Shown one piece after another: positions 27,719 to 36,174 of a DNA stretch of 64,000 bases. Each line of letters opens with the position of its first letter. Within the stretch, counting starts at the first letter, position 1. The stretch spans positions 1 to 64,000 of the forward strand of contig JAIRVG010000009.1 of assembly GCA_031253995.1 (NCBI GenBank), in the 5' to 3' direction. A program made the translations under genes and the position numbers. Origin of the DNA: Paucimonas sp. Its GTDB lineage: Bacteria; Pseudomonadota; Gammaproteobacteria; Pseudomonadales; Pseudomonadaceae. The notes below the pieces were generated by a model that had not been told where the DNA came from, made no database searches, and was given only the letters and a program-made list of their open reading frames with translations.

Positions 27719-28408
27719 ATGAGTGAACTGATTACCTACCACCTCGAAGATGGCATCGCGACCCTGACCCTGAACAACGGCAAGGTCAACGCCATTTCCC
27801 CCGACGTGATCGCCGCCTTCAACGCCGCGCTGGACCGCGCCCGCGAAGACCGCGCCGTGGTGATCATCACCGGCCAGCCGGGCATCCTCTCCGGTGGCTA
27901 CGACCTCAAGGTGATGACCGCCAGCCCGCAGGCCGCCGTGTCGCTGGTCACCGCCGGCTCGACCCTGGCCCGCCGCCTGCTCTCCCACCCCTTCCCGGTG
28001 ATCGTCGCCTGCCCCGGCCATGCCGTGGCCAAGGGCGCCTTCCTGCTGCTTTCGGTGGATTACCGCATCGGCGTCGAAGGTCCGTTCAGCATCGGCCTGA
28101 ACGAAGTGCAGATCGGCATGACCATGCACCACGCCGGCATCGAGCTGGCCCGTGACCGCCTGCGCCGCTCGGCCTTCCACCGCTCGGTGATCAACGGCGA
28201 GATGTTCGACCCGGCCAGCGCCGTCGATGCCGGCTTCCTCGACAAGGTGGTGCCGACCGAGCAACTGCTGGAAACCGCCCTGGCCGCCGCACGCCAGTTG
28301 AAGAAGATCAACATGAACGCGCACAAGAACACCAAGCTCAAGGTACGCCAGGCGCTGCTGGAAACCCTCGACGACGCCATCATCCGCGACCAGGAACACA
28401 TGGGCTGA
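27719..28408 (+). CDS. Crotonase / enoyl-CoA hydratase-family protein
   Basis: A 229-residue crotonase-fold protein. The oxyanion-hole segment SGGYDLKVM and the second conserved glutamate region GLNEVQIGMTM are present. The position of the first catalytic glutamate of enoyl-CoA hydratase (usually GGGxE) reads VAKGAFLLLS, so that glutamate is missing. The protein is also shorter than the usual 255-260. It may therefore be an isomerase- or hydrolase-like member rather than a true hydratase. RBS is TAAGGA. It stands alone, apart from any beta-oxidation operon. Confidence 0.85.
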   Translation: MSELITYHLEDGIATLTLNNGKVNAISPDVIAAFNAALDRAREDRAVVIITGQPGILSGGYDLKVMTASPQAAVSLVTAGSTLARRLLSHPFPVIVACPGHAVAKGAFLLLSVDYRIGVEGPFSIGLNEVQIGMTMHHAGIELARDRLRRSAFHRSVINGEMFDPASAVDAGFLDKVVPTEQLLETALAAARQLKKINMNAHKNTKLKVRQALLETLDDAIIRDQEHMG

Positions 28409-28520
28409 TCACCCTCTCGCTCCGGCGCCCGCTTCAGGGGGCCGGAGCCCCTCACACCGCGTTTGCCGCCACCGGTGCACATACGTACACTGCCTCGCGT
28501 TTTGTCGAGTGAGTCGTACG

Positions 28521-29243
28521 ATGCTCTTTATTCCCCGCATGCTCCTGCTAGGTGTGCATTTCATCCTGGCGAGCCTGATCGGCGTGGTCATCGGCCTGTG
28601 CCGCCCCTTCAACCCCGATAACAGCCGACTCTGCGCACGGGTCTACGCCTGGCCGTCGAGCTGGCTGCTGCGCGTGAAGATCGACGCCGAGGTCGGCCCG
28701 CTGTTCGACCAGCCGCCCGGCTGCGTGATCATCGCCAACCACCAGTCCAACCACGACCTGTTCGTCCTCGGCCACGTGGTGCCACCGCGCACCGTCTGCG
28801 TCGGCAAGAAGAGCCTCGGCTGGATTCCGCTGTTCGGCCAGCTGTTCTGGCTCGGCGGCAACGTGCTGGTAGACCGCGGCAACGCCTACCAGGCCCGCCG
28901 CGCCATGCAGGTCACCACCCGCACCCTGCAGGAAAAACACACCTCGATCTGGATCTTCCCGGAAGGCACGCGCAACCCCGGCGAGCAGTTGCACCCGTTC
29001 AAGAAAGGCGCGTTTCACATGGCCATCGATGCCGGCGTGCCCATCGTCCCGGTCTGCGTCAGCCGCTATGCCCGGCGCCTCAACCTCAACGGCTGGCGCA
29101 AGGTACCCGTGCTGATCCGCTCGCTGCCGCCGATTTCCACCACCGGCATGACCCAGCAGGACATTCCCGCCCTGATGGAACAATGCCGCACGCAGATGCA
29201 GGCCTGCATCGACCTCATGGAACGGGAACGCCTGCGCGGCTGA
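28521..29243 (+). CDS. 1-acyl-sn-glycerol-3-phosphate acyltransferase (PlsC type)
   Basis: A 240-residue membrane-bound LPLAT-family acyltransferase. An N-terminal hydrophobic helix spans about 3-27. Motif I is NHQSNHD (HX4D), motif II is around the VDRGN segment, motif III is FPEGTR and motif IV is VPIVPVCVSR, all complete. It should convert lysophosphatidate to phosphatidate. Pseudomonads have several paralogues, so assignment to plsC itself is not safe. ATG 28521 is chosen; a GTG at 28509 is in frame and cannot be excluded because no strong RBS marks either. Confidence 0.88.
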   Translation: MLFIPRMLLLGVHFILASLIGVVIGLCRPFNPDNSRLCARVYAWPSSWLLRVKIDAEVGPLFDQPPGCVIIANHQSNHDLFVLGHVVPPRTVCVGKKSLGWIPLFGQLFWLGGNVLVDRGNAYQARRAMQVTTRTLQEKHTSIWIFPEGTRNPGEQLHPFKKGAFHMAIDAGVPIVPVCVSRYARRLNLNGWRKVPVLIRSLPPISTTGMTQQDIPALMEQCRTQMQACIDLMERERLRG

Positions 29244-29310
29244 GCAGTTGCCGTTTCGCCGCGGTCAGACCAAGCTGTCTGTCACGTCAACGCGGAGGGT
29301 GCGCACAACC

Positions 29311-30282
29311 ATGGGTCGAGTCGTAGCAGCGGCGGTCTACAGCGCCGGCAGGAAGGTCACCAGCATCAGTCTCGACGAGGGCGCGGAATGGGCGAAGAAG
29401 CCCGGGCATTTCGTCTGGATCGGCCTCGAAGAGCCCAACGCCCAGGAACTGGCCAACCTGCAGCGGCAGTTCAACCTGCACGAACTGGCCATCGAGGATG
29501 CCCTGGAGAAACACAGCCGGCCGAAGCTGGAAACCTTCGGCGACGCGCTGTTCATCGTCACTTATTCACCGGTGCGCCAGGACGGCAAGCTGGAATTCAT
29601 CGAAACCCATATCTTCGCCGGCAACGGCTACATCATCACCTGCCGCAACGGCCACTCGAAGTCCTACGCCCTGGTGCGCCAGCGCTGCGAGGCGCGTCCC
29701 TTGCTGCTTGAGCACGGCGAGGACTTCGTCCTCTACGCACTGCTGGACTTCGTCACCGAGAACTACCAGCCGGTCAGCGAGGCCATCCACGGCGAGATCG
29801 AGGAACTGGAACAGAGCGTGCTCTGCGGCTCGCTGGTGGAAGAGGACATCCGCCGCATCCACAACCTGCGCCGCGACATCCTGCGCCTGCGTCGCTACGT
29901 GGCGCCGATGGTGGAGATCAGCGAGGAACTGCAGCGCCTGGCCTTCCCCTTCATCGACAAGAACATGCGCCCGTACTTCCGCGATGTGCAGATCCATGTC
30001 ACGCGGCAGATGGAAGACCTGGCGGGCATCCGCGACCTGGCCAGCCAGACCATCGAGATCGGCATGCTGCTGGAGTCATCGCGGCAGAGCATCGTGCAAC
30101 GCAAGTTCGCCGCCTGGGCGGCGATCCTCGCGTTCCCCACCGCGGTGGCGGGGATCTACGGCATGAACTTCCAGAACATGCCGGAGTTGAGCTGGCACTA
30201 CGGCTATTTCGCCGTGCTGGGAGGAATCGCGGTGGGTTGCGCCGCGCTGTATGGCAGCTTCAAGCGTTCGGGGTGGCTTTAG
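29311..30282 (+). CDS. corA: CorA-family divalent cation transporter
   Basis: A 323-residue magnesium/cobalt channel. The long cytoplasmic funnel domain is followed by two C-terminal membrane helices. The first ends in the GMN selectivity motif (GIYGMNFQNMPEL) and the last residues KRSGWL form the basic sphincter end. The ATG at 29311 has GGAGGG 12 bases upstream, a somewhat long spacing; an upstream in-frame codon at 29248 gives an atypical extension. Its 3' end overlaps the convergent amidotransferase gene by 23 bases. Confidence 0.92.
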   Translation: MGRVVAAAVYSAGRKVTSISLDEGAEWAKKPGHFVWIGLEEPNAQELANLQRQFNLHELAIEDALEKHSRPKLETFGDALFIVTYSPVRQDGKLEFIETHIFAGNGYIITCRNGHSKSYALVRQRCEARPLLLEHGEDFVLYALLDFVTENYQPVSEAIHGEIEELEQSVLCGSLVEEDIRRIHNLRRDILRLRRYVAPMVEISEELQRLAFPFIDKNMRPYFRDVQIHVTRQMEDLAGIRDLASQTIEIGMLLESSRQSIVQRKFAAWAAILAFPTAVAGIYGMNFQNMPELSWHYGYFAVLGGIAVGCAALYGSFKRSGWL

Positions 30283-30988
30283 GCTGGGCGACGAAGCGCA
30301 TCATCCATTCGGCGACGGTCTGGCCCTGATGCGCCACGCCCAGGCTGTCGATGCCCTTGCGGTACACGGCCTCGCCAAGGTTCTCCTGGCGCAGGTCGAG
30401 GAGCGCGCGGGAATAGTCGTGGATGAATTCCGGGTGGCCCTGGAAGCACAGCACCTGGTCGCCGATGTGGTAGGCGGCGTTCGGGCAGAAATCACTGGAG
30501 GCGATGACCGTGGCGTTTTCCGGTAGTGCGGTGACCTGGTCCTGGTGGCTGATCAGCAGGGTCAGCTCTTCTACCTGCGGACTCATCCACGGCGCACGGG
30601 CCGCCATCACGTAGCGGTGGGTGCCGACGCCCCAGCCCTGGGTCGCACGTTCGGCCTTGCCACCCAGCAGCAGGGCCAGCAACTGGTGGCCGAAACACAC
30701 CCCGAGCAGCTTGTCGCCGCGCTGGTAGCGGTCGAGCAGGAATTCCTTGAGCCTGGCTATCCAGGGATCGTCACCGAACGAATCGGCCTTGCTGCCGGTC
30801 ACAAGATAGGCATCGAAGACTTCGTCTTCCGGCGGATAGTGCCCGTTCATCACGTTGTAGACGCTGAATTCGGCAGCGATCGGTTGCTGGGTGAACAGTT
30901 GCTCGAACATCCGTCCATAGCCCTGATACCGCTCGACCAGCTCGGGTCGCAGGACGTCGGTTTCCAGGATGCAGATGCGTAACGACAT
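30260..30988 (-). CDS. Class I glutamine amidotransferase
   Basis: A 242-residue GATase1-like protein. The nucleophile is in GVCFGHQL and the catalytic His-Glu is in CFQGHPEFIHD. The protein is a stand-alone amidotransferase domain similar to the GuaA N-terminus. In such stand-alone members the substrate is typically a gamma-glutamyl compound or is unknown. No synthetase partner is nearby. It overlaps corA by 23 bases at the 3' end. Upstream lies a long leader region belonging to the 31-residue peptide gene. Confidence 0.88.
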   Translation of the reverse strand: MSLRICILETDVLRPELVERYQGYGRMFEQLFTQQPIAAEFSVYNVMNGHYPPEDEVFDAYLVTGSKADSFGDDPWIARLKEFLLDRYQRGDKLLGVCFGHQLLALLLGGKAERATQGWGVGTHRYVMAARAPWMSPQVEELTLLISHQDQVTALPENATVIASSDFCPNAAYHIGDQVLCFQGHPEFIHDYSRALLDLRQENLGEAVYRKGIDSLGVAHQGQTVAEWMMRFVAQPKATPNA

Positions 30989-31345
30989 AGACTTGGCCCT
31001 GAACGACAGTGGTGAAAAAACACCGGTGAAGCCTGCCGCGAATCTTGGCAGCAGGCAAGCATTCCCTCGGACGAACGGTCATTTCCGTTCGATCCGTACG
31101 TGTATCCCGCGCAGGTGTCTAGTCAGGCACGTGGTACGCGGATGGCATAAAGCCTCATGAACAAAAGGTCTTTCACGACCAAAGTACAGACGAAAGCGTT
31201 CTAAAACAGCGGTAACGTAGCGGCATTCCAGGTTGTATACCCATTAACAGCAGGTCGCGAATACAGATGCCCTCAGAGGCATTGGCGACCACGGGACAAG
31301 GACGCCATCCGGCTCTCAGGAATAACAACAAAAAGGCAGACAGCC
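30989..31345 (+). promoter_or_regulatory. Long intergenic leader with nested hairpin and A-rich motif
   Basis: This gap holds no protein gene but shows structure. A nested stem runs from GGTCGC (31253-31258) to GCGACC (31285-31290), enclosing ATGCC...GGCAT (31267-31282). Immediately before the small ORF at 31346 there is AATAACAACAAAAAG (31321-31335), five consecutive AAN triplets. That is the form of Hfq-Crc catabolite-repression targets in Pseudomonas, and here it overlaps the Shine-Dalgarno AAGG. The same gap must hold the promoter of the amidotransferase on the minus strand. Confidence 0.5.
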
Positions 31346-31441
31346 ATGCTCAAACAACACAAGGTACGTCAGGCAGGACTCATTCTGTTCGCCACCACAC
31401 TGCTGCTGATCCTCCCCAATCTCACGCGCCTGTTCGGGTAA
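31346..31441 (+). CDS. 31-residue single-pass membrane peptide
   Basis: An open frame reading MLKQHKVRQAGLILFATTLL and ending NLTRLFG. A basic N-terminus (K3, K6, R8) is followed by one hydrophobic helix of about 16 residues, the pattern of small inner-membrane proteins with N-in topology. AAGG lies 9 bases before the ATG, inside an A-rich AAN-repeat motif. It is followed after 70 bases by the cytochrome c fusion gene on the same strand. No function recognised. Support is the RBS, the coherent membrane-peptide composition and the elaborate leader. Confidence 0.6.
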   Translation: MLKQHKVRQAGLILFATTLLLILPNLTRLFG

Positions 31442-31511
31442 GCGATCGCCGTTCAGTGTCCTTTCACGGCTGGTGTATGCTGCCGACCCTCACTGGTTGG
31501 AGACTCCCCCC

Positions 31512-32327
31512 ATGCGCTGTTGCCTCATGCTCCTGCTCGCCCTGCTGAGCCTGCCGGCGCATGCTGCGCAATTGACCCTGGAGCTGGGCGAAGCCAGCCG
31601 CCAGTGGGATAGCGAAGCCCTGCTCAAGCACCCGCAGGCCCGGGATATCCGCATCGATCAGGATGTTTCCTACAAAAAGACCATGCACTACCGTGCCGTG
31701 CCCCTGGCCGCGCTGCTCACCGGCATCAAGCCGGGGGATCACCTGCAGGCCGTGGCCCTCGACGGTTTCGCCGCGGAAATGCCCGCCGGCCCCCTGCTCC
31801 AGTCAGGCCCTGCGCAAGCCTGGCTGGCCGTGGAAGACCCGCGCCAGCCCTGGCCGTCCCTGGGCCCGGACAAGCCGAGCGCCGGCCCCTTCTACCTGGT
31901 CTGGACCCAGCCGCAAGCCGGCGGCATCAGCCCCGAACAATGGCCGTTCCAGGTCGCCAGCATCCGCCGCCTGGCGCCGGTGGCCGAACGTTTCCCCGCC
32001 CTGCGCCCGGCGCCCGGACTCAGCGCCAACGACCCGGTGAACCGCGGCTTCGCCCTGTTCCAGAAGAACTGCCTGGCCTGTCACCGCCTCAACGGCGCCG
32101 GCGACGCCCAGTTCGGACCGGACCTGAACCTGCCGTACAACCCGACGGAATATTTTCACCCGGAATTCCTCCGCCGTTATATCCGCAATCCGCAGGATTT
32201 GCGCCAGTGGCCGCAAGCGCGCATGCCGGGCTTCGGCAAGGAAGTGATGACGGACGCCGAGCTCGACGCCCTGCTCGCCTACCTCACCCATATGGCCGGA
32301 CGCAAAACCCCTACTGCTGTGCAGTGA
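31512..32327 (+). CDS. Molybdopterin-fold / cytochrome c fusion protein
   Basis: A 271-residue exported protein. The signal peptide spans 1-19 (MRCCLMLLLALLSLPAHA). Residues 20-165 resemble a small oxidoreductase molybdopterin-binding-like domain (LPLAALLTGIKPGDHLQAVALDGF...PFYLVWTQP). No obvious molybdenum-ligating cysteine is present, so it may be a non-catalytic version. Residues about 175-265 form a class I cytochrome c with heme motif CLACH and the axial methionine in ARMPGFG. It probably passes electrons in the periplasm; the partner is unknown. The 3' end overlaps the convergent transglutaminase gene by 17 bases. Confidence 0.8.
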   Translation: MRCCLMLLLALLSLPAHAAQLTLELGEASRQWDSEALLKHPQARDIRIDQDVSYKKTMHYRAVPLAALLTGIKPGDHLQAVALDGFAAEMPAGPLLQSGPAQAWLAVEDPRQPWPSLGPDKPSAGPFYLVWTQPQAGGISPEQWPFQVASIRRLAPVAERFPALRPAPGLSANDPVNRGFALFQKNCLACHRLNGAGDAQFGPDLNLPYNPTEYFHPEFLRRYIRNPQDLRQWPQARMPGFGKEVMTDAELDALLAYLTHMAGRKTPTAVQ

Positions 32328-33105
32328 AACCGGACGTCACCTGCACATTGGCGTGCATCTGCTCGTAGCCGCCGCCGCGGCGCATGCCGCGCACCGGGCA
32401 GGCATCCAGGTAGTCCAGGCCCACCGCCAGCTTGAGATGGCGTTCCGGCACCGCCAGCTGGTTGGTCACGTCGAAGCTGTACCAGGCGTCGTCCAGCCAG
32501 GCCTCGGCCCAGGCATGGCTGGCCATGTGCTGGCTGGCATTGTCGAACAGATACCCCGAGACATAGCGCGCTGGCACCTGCAGGCTGCGGGCGCAGGCGA
32601 TGAAGGCGTGGGCATGATCCTGGCAGACCCCCGCCGCGCCGGCGAAGGCCTGGGCGGCGCTGGTCTCCACCGCCGTTGCGCCAGGACGGTAGGCCATGTG
32701 CTCGTGCAGGGCGCCCATCAGGCCGATCAGCGCGCCACGGTCGCGGTACTCGCCGCAGTGCTGGCTGGCGAAGGCACGCAGCGCGGCATCGGCCTCGGTC
32801 AGGCGGGTGAAACGCAGGAACGGCAAGGGTGACTGGCTGTCCTGCTCGGCTTCCAGGTCGGGATCGATCTCCACCTCGCCACGGGCGGCGATCAGCAGGT
32901 CGACGTGGGGCTCCTCCAGGCTCAGCACGTGGAGGATGTTGCCGAACGGGTCGCGCCGGGCCTGGACCGGGCGCGGCAGGTCCAGTTGCCATTGCAGTAC
33001 CTGCTGGCGCTGGTTGTCCGGTGGGGTCAGGCGCAGGTACTGGATGCTGGTACGCACCTGGTCTTCGTAGTGGTAGGCGGTTTCGTGGCTGATTGTCAGT
33101 CTCAT
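32311..33105 (-). CDS. Transglutaminase-like cysteine protease-fold protein
   Basis: A 264-residue protein of the bacterial transglutaminase-like superfamily. An N-terminal beta domain (MRLTISHETAYHYEDQVR) precedes a catalytic core with Cys in GAAGVCQDHAHAFIAC, His in MASHAWAEAWL and Asp in SFDVTNQ, a complete triad. It may hydrolyse or transfer amide/peptide bonds. Third gene of an ATP-grasp / alpha-E / transglutaminase operon; its ATG overlaps the upstream stop by 4 bases (ATGA). The substrate is unknown. Confidence 0.9.
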   Translation of the reverse strand: MRLTISHETAYHYEDQVRTSIQYLRLTPPDNQRQQVLQWQLDLPRPVQARRDPFGNILHVLSLEEPHVDLLIAARGEVEIDPDLEAEQDSQSPLPFLRFTRLTEADAALRAFASQHCGEYRDRGALIGLMGALHEHMAYRPGATAVETSAAQAFAGAAGVCQDHAHAFIACARSLQVPARYVSGYLFDNASQHMASHAWAEAWLDDAWYSFDVTNQLAVPERHLKLAVGLDYLDACPVRGMRRGGGYEQMHANVQVTSGFTAQQ

Positions 33106-34052
33106 ACGACCTCCAGGTAAGCGCTGTGGATGGCATTGCCCAATTCGCGCACCAGCGGGATGTAATGGTTGAGCCAGGGGTGCAGCCCCTGGGAAAGGAC
33201 TTCGTCGATGCCGGTGTAGCGCAGCCTGGCATCCACCTCCGCCGCCAGGCGCTGGGCCGGACGGCCGTTGCTGCCGGGCAGGCTGGCGAGGATCTGGTCG
33301 ATTTCCTCGGTGCAGGCGCGCAGGGATCGGGGTACGTCGGCACGCAGGAGCAGAAGTTCGGCGACATGCCGTGCCGTGGGCGCGTCGCGGTAGATCTCGG
33401 TGTAGGCCTCGAACGAGGACAGGGCGCGGAGCAAGGCGCTCCACTGGTAATAGCCGCGGGCCGAGCTGTCGCTGACATGCTCGGCCGCCTCGCCGAACAT
33501 CTCGTAGCGCGCGTCGAGCAGGCGCAGGGTGTTGTCGGCGCGCTCGATGAAGGTACCAAGGCGGATGAAGCGGAAGGCATCGTTGCGCATGATGGTGCCG
33601 TAGGTGGCACCGCGGAACAGGTGCGAGCGTTCCTTGATCCACTCGCTGAAACGGCTCATGCCATAGCGCCCCAGGCCCTGCTCGGCGATGCCGCGGATCT
33701 CCAGCCAGGTGGCGTTGATGTTTTCCCACATGTCGGCGGTGATCTTGCCACGCACCGCATGGGCACAAGCCCGTGCCGCGCCGAGGCAACTGTAGATGCT
33801 CGCCGGGTTGTCGGGATCGAGGGCGAAGAAGTGCAGCAGGCGCTCGGCGTGCACCTGGCCATGCCGGTCCAGGTAGTCGTCGAGGGTGCCGGTGATGCGC
33901 AGGGCCAGGGTCATTTCGTCCAGCCCGTCGCCGCGGCCATCCTGCGGCATCAGCGACAGCGAGTAGCTGACATCGAGCATCCGCGCGAGGTTTTCCGCGC
34001 GTTCCAGGTAGCGCGACATCCAGTACAGGTCGGAAGCGGTTCTGCTGAGCAT
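33102..34052 (-). CDS. Alpha-E domain protein (DUF403/COG2307)
   Basis: A 316-residue all-helical protein beginning MLSRTASDLYWMSRYLERAENLARMLD, the hallmark of the alpha-E family. It is always encoded beside the circularly permuted ATP-grasp enzyme and is thought to work with it, but its biochemical role is not established. There are 3 bases between the upstream stop and this start, and a 4-base overlap with the transglutaminase gene downstream, so the three genes are one operon. Confidence 0.9.
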   Translation of the reverse strand: MLSRTASDLYWMSRYLERAENLARMLDVSYSLSLMPQDGRGDGLDEMTLALRITGTLDDYLDRHGQVHAERLLHFFALDPDNPASIYSCLGAARACAHAVRGKITADMWENINATWLEIRGIAEQGLGRYGMSRFSEWIKERSHLFRGATYGTIMRNDAFRFIRLGTFIERADNTLRLLDARYEMFGEAAEHVSDSSARGYYQWSALLRALSSFEAYTEIYRDAPTARHVAELLLLRADVPRSLRACTEEIDQILASLPGSNGRPAQRLAAEVDARLRYTGIDEVLSQGLHPWLNHYIPLVRELGNAIHSAYLEVV

Positions 34053-34055
34053 GGT

Positions 34056-35465
34056 TCAGTCCTCCACCACCCAGGTGTCCTTGGTACCGCCGCCCTGGGA
34101 CGAGTTCACCACCAGCGAACCCTCGCGCAGCGCCACCCGGGTCAGGCCGCCAGGTACCACGCGGGTCTCGCGGCCGGAGAGGACGAACGGGCGCAGGTCG
34201 ATATGGCGCGGCGCAATGCCGTTCTCGACGAAGGTCGGGCAGGTCGACAGCGACAGGGTCGGCTGGGCGATATAGGCCGCCGGACGGGCCTTGATGCGCT
34301 CGGCGAAGGCGGCGATCTCCGCCTGGGTCGAGGCCGGCCCCACCAGCATGCCGTAGCCACCGGAACCCTGGGTTTCCTTGACCACCAGCTCCGGCAGGTG
34401 CGCCAGCACATGGGACAGCTCGGCGGGATTGCGACATTGCCAGGTGGGCACGTTGTTCAGGATGGGTTCCTCGTCGAGGTAGAAACGGATCATGTCGGTG
34501 ACATAGGGGTAGACCGACTTGTCGTCGGCGACTCCGGTGCCGATGGCGTTGGCCAGCACCACGTTGCCGCAGCGGTAGGCCGAGAGCAGGCCGGGCACGC
34601 CGAGCATGGACTCCGGGTTGAACGCCAGCGGATCGAGATAGGCGTCGTCGAGACGGCGGTAGATCACGTCCACCGGCTTCGGCCCGCCTGTGGTGCGCAT
34701 GAACACCCGCTCGTCGCGGACGAACAGGTCGGCGCCCTCCACCAGCTCCACACCCATTTCCCGGGCGAGGAACGCGTGCTCGAAGAAGGCACTGTTGAAG
34801 CGCCCCGGGGTCAGCACCACGACACTGGGGTTGTCCAGGGGGCTTGCGCTCTTGAGGGTGTCGAGCAGCAGGTTCGGGTAGTGGTCGATGGGGGCGATGC
34901 GCTGGGCGGCGAACAGCTCCGGGAACAGGCGCATCATCATCTTGCGGTCTTCGAGCATGTAGCTGACCCCGCTGGGGGTGCGCAGGTTGTCTTCGAGGAC
35001 GTAGTAGGTGCCATCGCCGTCGCGCACCAGGTCGACCCCGGCGATATGCGCGTAGAGACCGCGGTGCAGGCCCAGGCCCTGCATCGCCAGCTGGTACTGG
35101 TCGTTGGCCAGGACCTGCTCGGCGGGAATGATCCCGGCGCGCAGGATGCGCTGCTCATGGTAGAGGTCGGCGAGAAACAGGTTCAGCGCCTTGACCCGCT
35201 GGATACAGCCGCGCTCCACCATCCGCCATTCGCTGGCCGGAATGGCCCGGGGAATGGTGTCGAAGGGAATCAGGCGCTCGGTGCCCTGATCGTCGCCATA
35301 CAGCGTGAAGGTGATGCCGGCGCGATGGAACAACAGATCGGCCTCGCGGCGGCGTTGCGCCAGCAATTCCGGGGGTGTTTCCCCCAGCCAGCGAGCGAAT
35401 TCCCGATAGTGCGGACGGAGCTGACCGTCGGCGGCGTACATCTCGTCGTAGAACTTGCGAATCAT
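34056..35465 (-). CDS. Circularly permuted ATP-grasp enzyme (COG2308)
   Basis: A 469-residue ATP-grasp protein of the DUF404/DUF407 type. Recognisable segments are MIRKFYDEMYAADG at the N-terminus, YYVLEDNLRTPSGVSYML, VVVLTPGRFNSAFFEHAFLA, KPVDVIYRRLDDAYLDPL, NAIGTGVADDKSVYPYV, VVKETQGSGGYGMLVGP and HIDLRPFVLSG. The family is predicted to ligate amino acids to a peptide or small molecule. It is the first gene of the operon with alpha-E and transglutaminase. The ATG at 35465 is followed by conserved sequence. No Anbu protease gene is adjacent. Confidence 0.9.
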   Translation of the reverse strand: MIRKFYDEMYAADGQLRPHYREFARWLGETPPELLAQRRREADLLFHRAGITFTLYGDDQGTERLIPFDTIPRAIPASEWRMVERGCIQRVKALNLFLADLYHEQRILRAGIIPAEQVLANDQYQLAMQGLGLHRGLYAHIAGVDLVRDGDGTYYVLEDNLRTPSGVSYMLEDRKMMMRLFPELFAAQRIAPIDHYPNLLLDTLKSASPLDNPSVVVLTPGRFNSAFFEHAFLAREMGVELVEGADLFVRDERVFMRTTGGPKPVDVIYRRLDDAYLDPLAFNPESMLGVPGLLSAYRCGNVVLANAIGTGVADDKSVYPYVTDMIRFYLDEEPILNNVPTWQCRNPAELSHVLAHLPELVVKETQGSGGYGMLVGPASTQAEIAAFAERIKARPAAYIAQPTLSLSTCPTFVENGIAPRHIDLRPFVLSGRETRVVPGGLTRVALREGSLVVNSSQGGGTKDTWVVED

Positions 35466-35586
35466 GCCGAACTCCTTGTCACCCGTGCACGAAAGTCATC
35501 GCAAGGCCCGTGCCAGCGGTATTAAGCCTTTGTAATCAAGGAGTTGGAAAAATAGCGGAAAGTCGCCGCACCAGACTTGTGCAGCC

Positions 35587-35662
35587 ATGCCCACGGCCGT
35601 GGGGCATACGCTTCATTGCGAAGCGCAGGTTGGCCCGGGGCAGCGGCGCGCGCCGCCCCGGG
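35587..35662. repeat. Two strong palindromes between operons
   Basis: ATGCCCACGGCCGTGGGGCAT (35587-35607) is a near-perfect palindrome with one unpaired base. A second stem at 35634-35662 starts CCCGGGGC and ends GCCCCGGG. They lie between the RraB-like gene (stop at 35669, minus strand) and the ATP-grasp gene. The second may end the RraB-like transcript, though no T-run follows. The first could be an operator for the ATP-grasp operon. Confidence 0.45.
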
Positions 35663-35668
35663 AGGGTT

Positions 35669-35998
35669 TCACGTCATCAGTCTTTCCTGCTTGACGCCCC
35701 AGCCCTGGGCCTCGCCGCCGAGTGGCCGGATCACCGCCTCGAAATCCTGTTCGAACGCGCCGATGCCACCATGGGTGGCGTACATGATCTTGCTCAATTC
35801 CAGTTGCCAGCCTTCGTCGCTCTCGTGCACCAGGGCACACAGCGACTCGCCACGAAACTTGCCTGCAGCCCTGCGCGCCCGGTCCTCGTCCGGGAATACC
35901 GCGTAAAACTCGATGGGATGGATTTGCGTGAAGTCGAAGCCGCCTTCTTTCATGCGGCGCAGTACGGTGCTGCTGATGTCTTCGTACAGGTTGCTCAT
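35669..35998 (-). CDS. Probable RraB-like (RNase E inhibitor) protein
   Basis: A 109-residue acidic protein. Its layout, an N-terminal helix, a beta-alpha-beta core (PIEFYAVFPDEDRARRAAGKF, GWQLELSKIMYATHGGIGAFEQDFEAVI) and a closing GGEAQGWGVKQ, resembles the RraB fold, where a DGWG-type ending is characteristic. RraB binds RNase E and modulates mRNA decay in E. coli. The match is by pattern only and the acidic C-terminal tail of E. coli RraB is absent. AGGAGGA lies before the ATG, so expression is probably strong. Confidence 0.65.
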   Translation of the reverse strand: MSNLYEDISSTVLRRMKEGGFDFTQIHPIEFYAVFPDEDRARRAAGKFRGESLCALVHESDEGWQLELSKIMYATHGGIGAFEQDFEAVIRPLGGEAQGWGVKQERLMT

Positions 35999-36174
35999 GA
36001 ATCGTCCTCCTCACTCACGATGGATAGACTTTCGGTGCATTCGCACCAACCCCTGACACCCTTGGCGACGGGGGTTCTCGAGCGGATGTAACGACGGCAA
36101 AGGCCGGCGCCGGAAAAACGACGGCCCTGTATGCAGCGTAGCGTCAGCCTTGGCACATCGCCAGCTGATGCGAT

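Noticed and set aside
33093..35525. 810-codon open frame opposite the alpha-E/ATP-grasp genes
   Set aside because: The opposite strand carries two conserved family proteins with short overlaps; this frame has no recognisable protein features.
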